Positions 18,947 through 19,030 of a DNA stretch of 19,030 bases are shown piece by piece. The stretch is from an uncultured Oscillospiraceae bacterium (GTDB lineage: Bacteria; Bacillota; Clostridia; Oscillospirales; Ruminococcaceae), in the NCBI GenBank assembly GCA_934463345.1, contig CAKSJL010000032.1, positions 1 through 19,030 of the forward strand, given 5' to 3'. A program made the translations under genes and the position numbers. How positions within the stretch are numbered: position 1 is the first letter of the stretch; the number at the start of each line of letters is the position of its first letter. The notes beneath the pieces were generated by a model, which was not told the DNA's origin, searched no databases, and saw only the letters and a program-made list of their open reading frames with translations.

Positions 18947-18975
18947 TTGACATTCCGACATTCAGGAGGTATAAT
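18947..18975 (+). promoter_or_regulatory. Perfect consensus sigma-A promoter reading out of the window
   Basis: TTGACA (18947-18952), 17 bases, TATAAT (18970-18975) on the plus strand. The start would be near 18982, only about 20 bases before the palindromic repeat copy at 19003. The gene it drives lies beyond the window. Confidence 0.8.
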
Positions 18976-19002
18976 ATATTTACGGTAAAACGGGACGAAT
19001 AT

Positions 19003-19030
19003 TTAGAACCCGTCTTCACAAGCGTATGCG
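19003..19030. repeat. Second copy of the palindromic repeat, cut by the window edge
   Basis: Positions 19003-19022 match 10081-10100 at 19 of 20 bases, and 19005-19022 match the reverse complement of 10175-10192 exactly, including the preceding TTA. The sequence continues with a related CGTATGCG and runs off the window. Confidence 0.8.

Noticed and set aside
18825..19019. 64-codon minus-strand frame at the right edge
   Set aside because: It overlaps a perfect plus-strand promoter and the repeat copy, has no good RBS and no family resemblance.

Overview
The window looks like chromosomal DNA of a low-to-moderate GC member of the Clostridia, most likely a Ruminococcus-type Oscillospiraceae. The evidence is the style of the proteins (GAPDH, RpoB/RpoC, SigA), an RNase P RNA that reads as type A, a dgt-dnaG-sigA gene order, strong AGGAGG ribosome binding sites and near-consensus sigma-A promoters. 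No phage, plasmid, CRISPR or tRNA gene is visible.

Layout. 1-605: the 3' two thirds of a GAPDH gene, entering from the left and closed by an intrinsic terminator. 661-1080: the RNase P RNA gene with its own promoter and terminator. 1092-1152: two further hairpins. 1189-8964: the rpoB-rpoC unit, driven by a perfect TTGACA/17/TATAAT promoter and ended by a terminator; it stands apart from the ribosomal protein genes that usually flank it. 9045-10082: a monocistronic DUF368 membrane protein (polyprenyl-phosphate transporter PopT type). 10081-10512: a gene-free stretch made of two adjacent inverted-repeat elements. 10608-14677: the dgt-dnaG-sigA operon (dNTPase-like HD protein, primase, housekeeping sigma). 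14752-17982, minus strand: a two-gene ABC exporter operon (ATPase plus FtsX-type permease) with a structured leader and a repeated operator-like 13-mer. 18032-18759, minus strand: a Fe/Mn superoxide dismutase with its terminator. 18947-19030: a strong plus-strand promoter running out of the window into a second copy of the palindromic repeat.

Biology. Most of the window is housekeeping information processing: catalytic core of RNA polymerase, the primary sigma factor, primase and RNase P RNA lie within about 14 kb. PopT recycles the lipid carrier for envelope synthesis. The ABC exporter and the SOD look like separately regulated stress or envelope functions.

I did not find an obviously new enzymatic system. 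The most unusual items are the two small inverted-repeat elements between popT and dgt (one has a second copy starting at the right edge of the window), a hairpin shared between one of them and the sigA terminator, a cysteine-rich insertion in RpoC, an acidic tail on RpoB, and the paired operator-like sites before the ABC operon.
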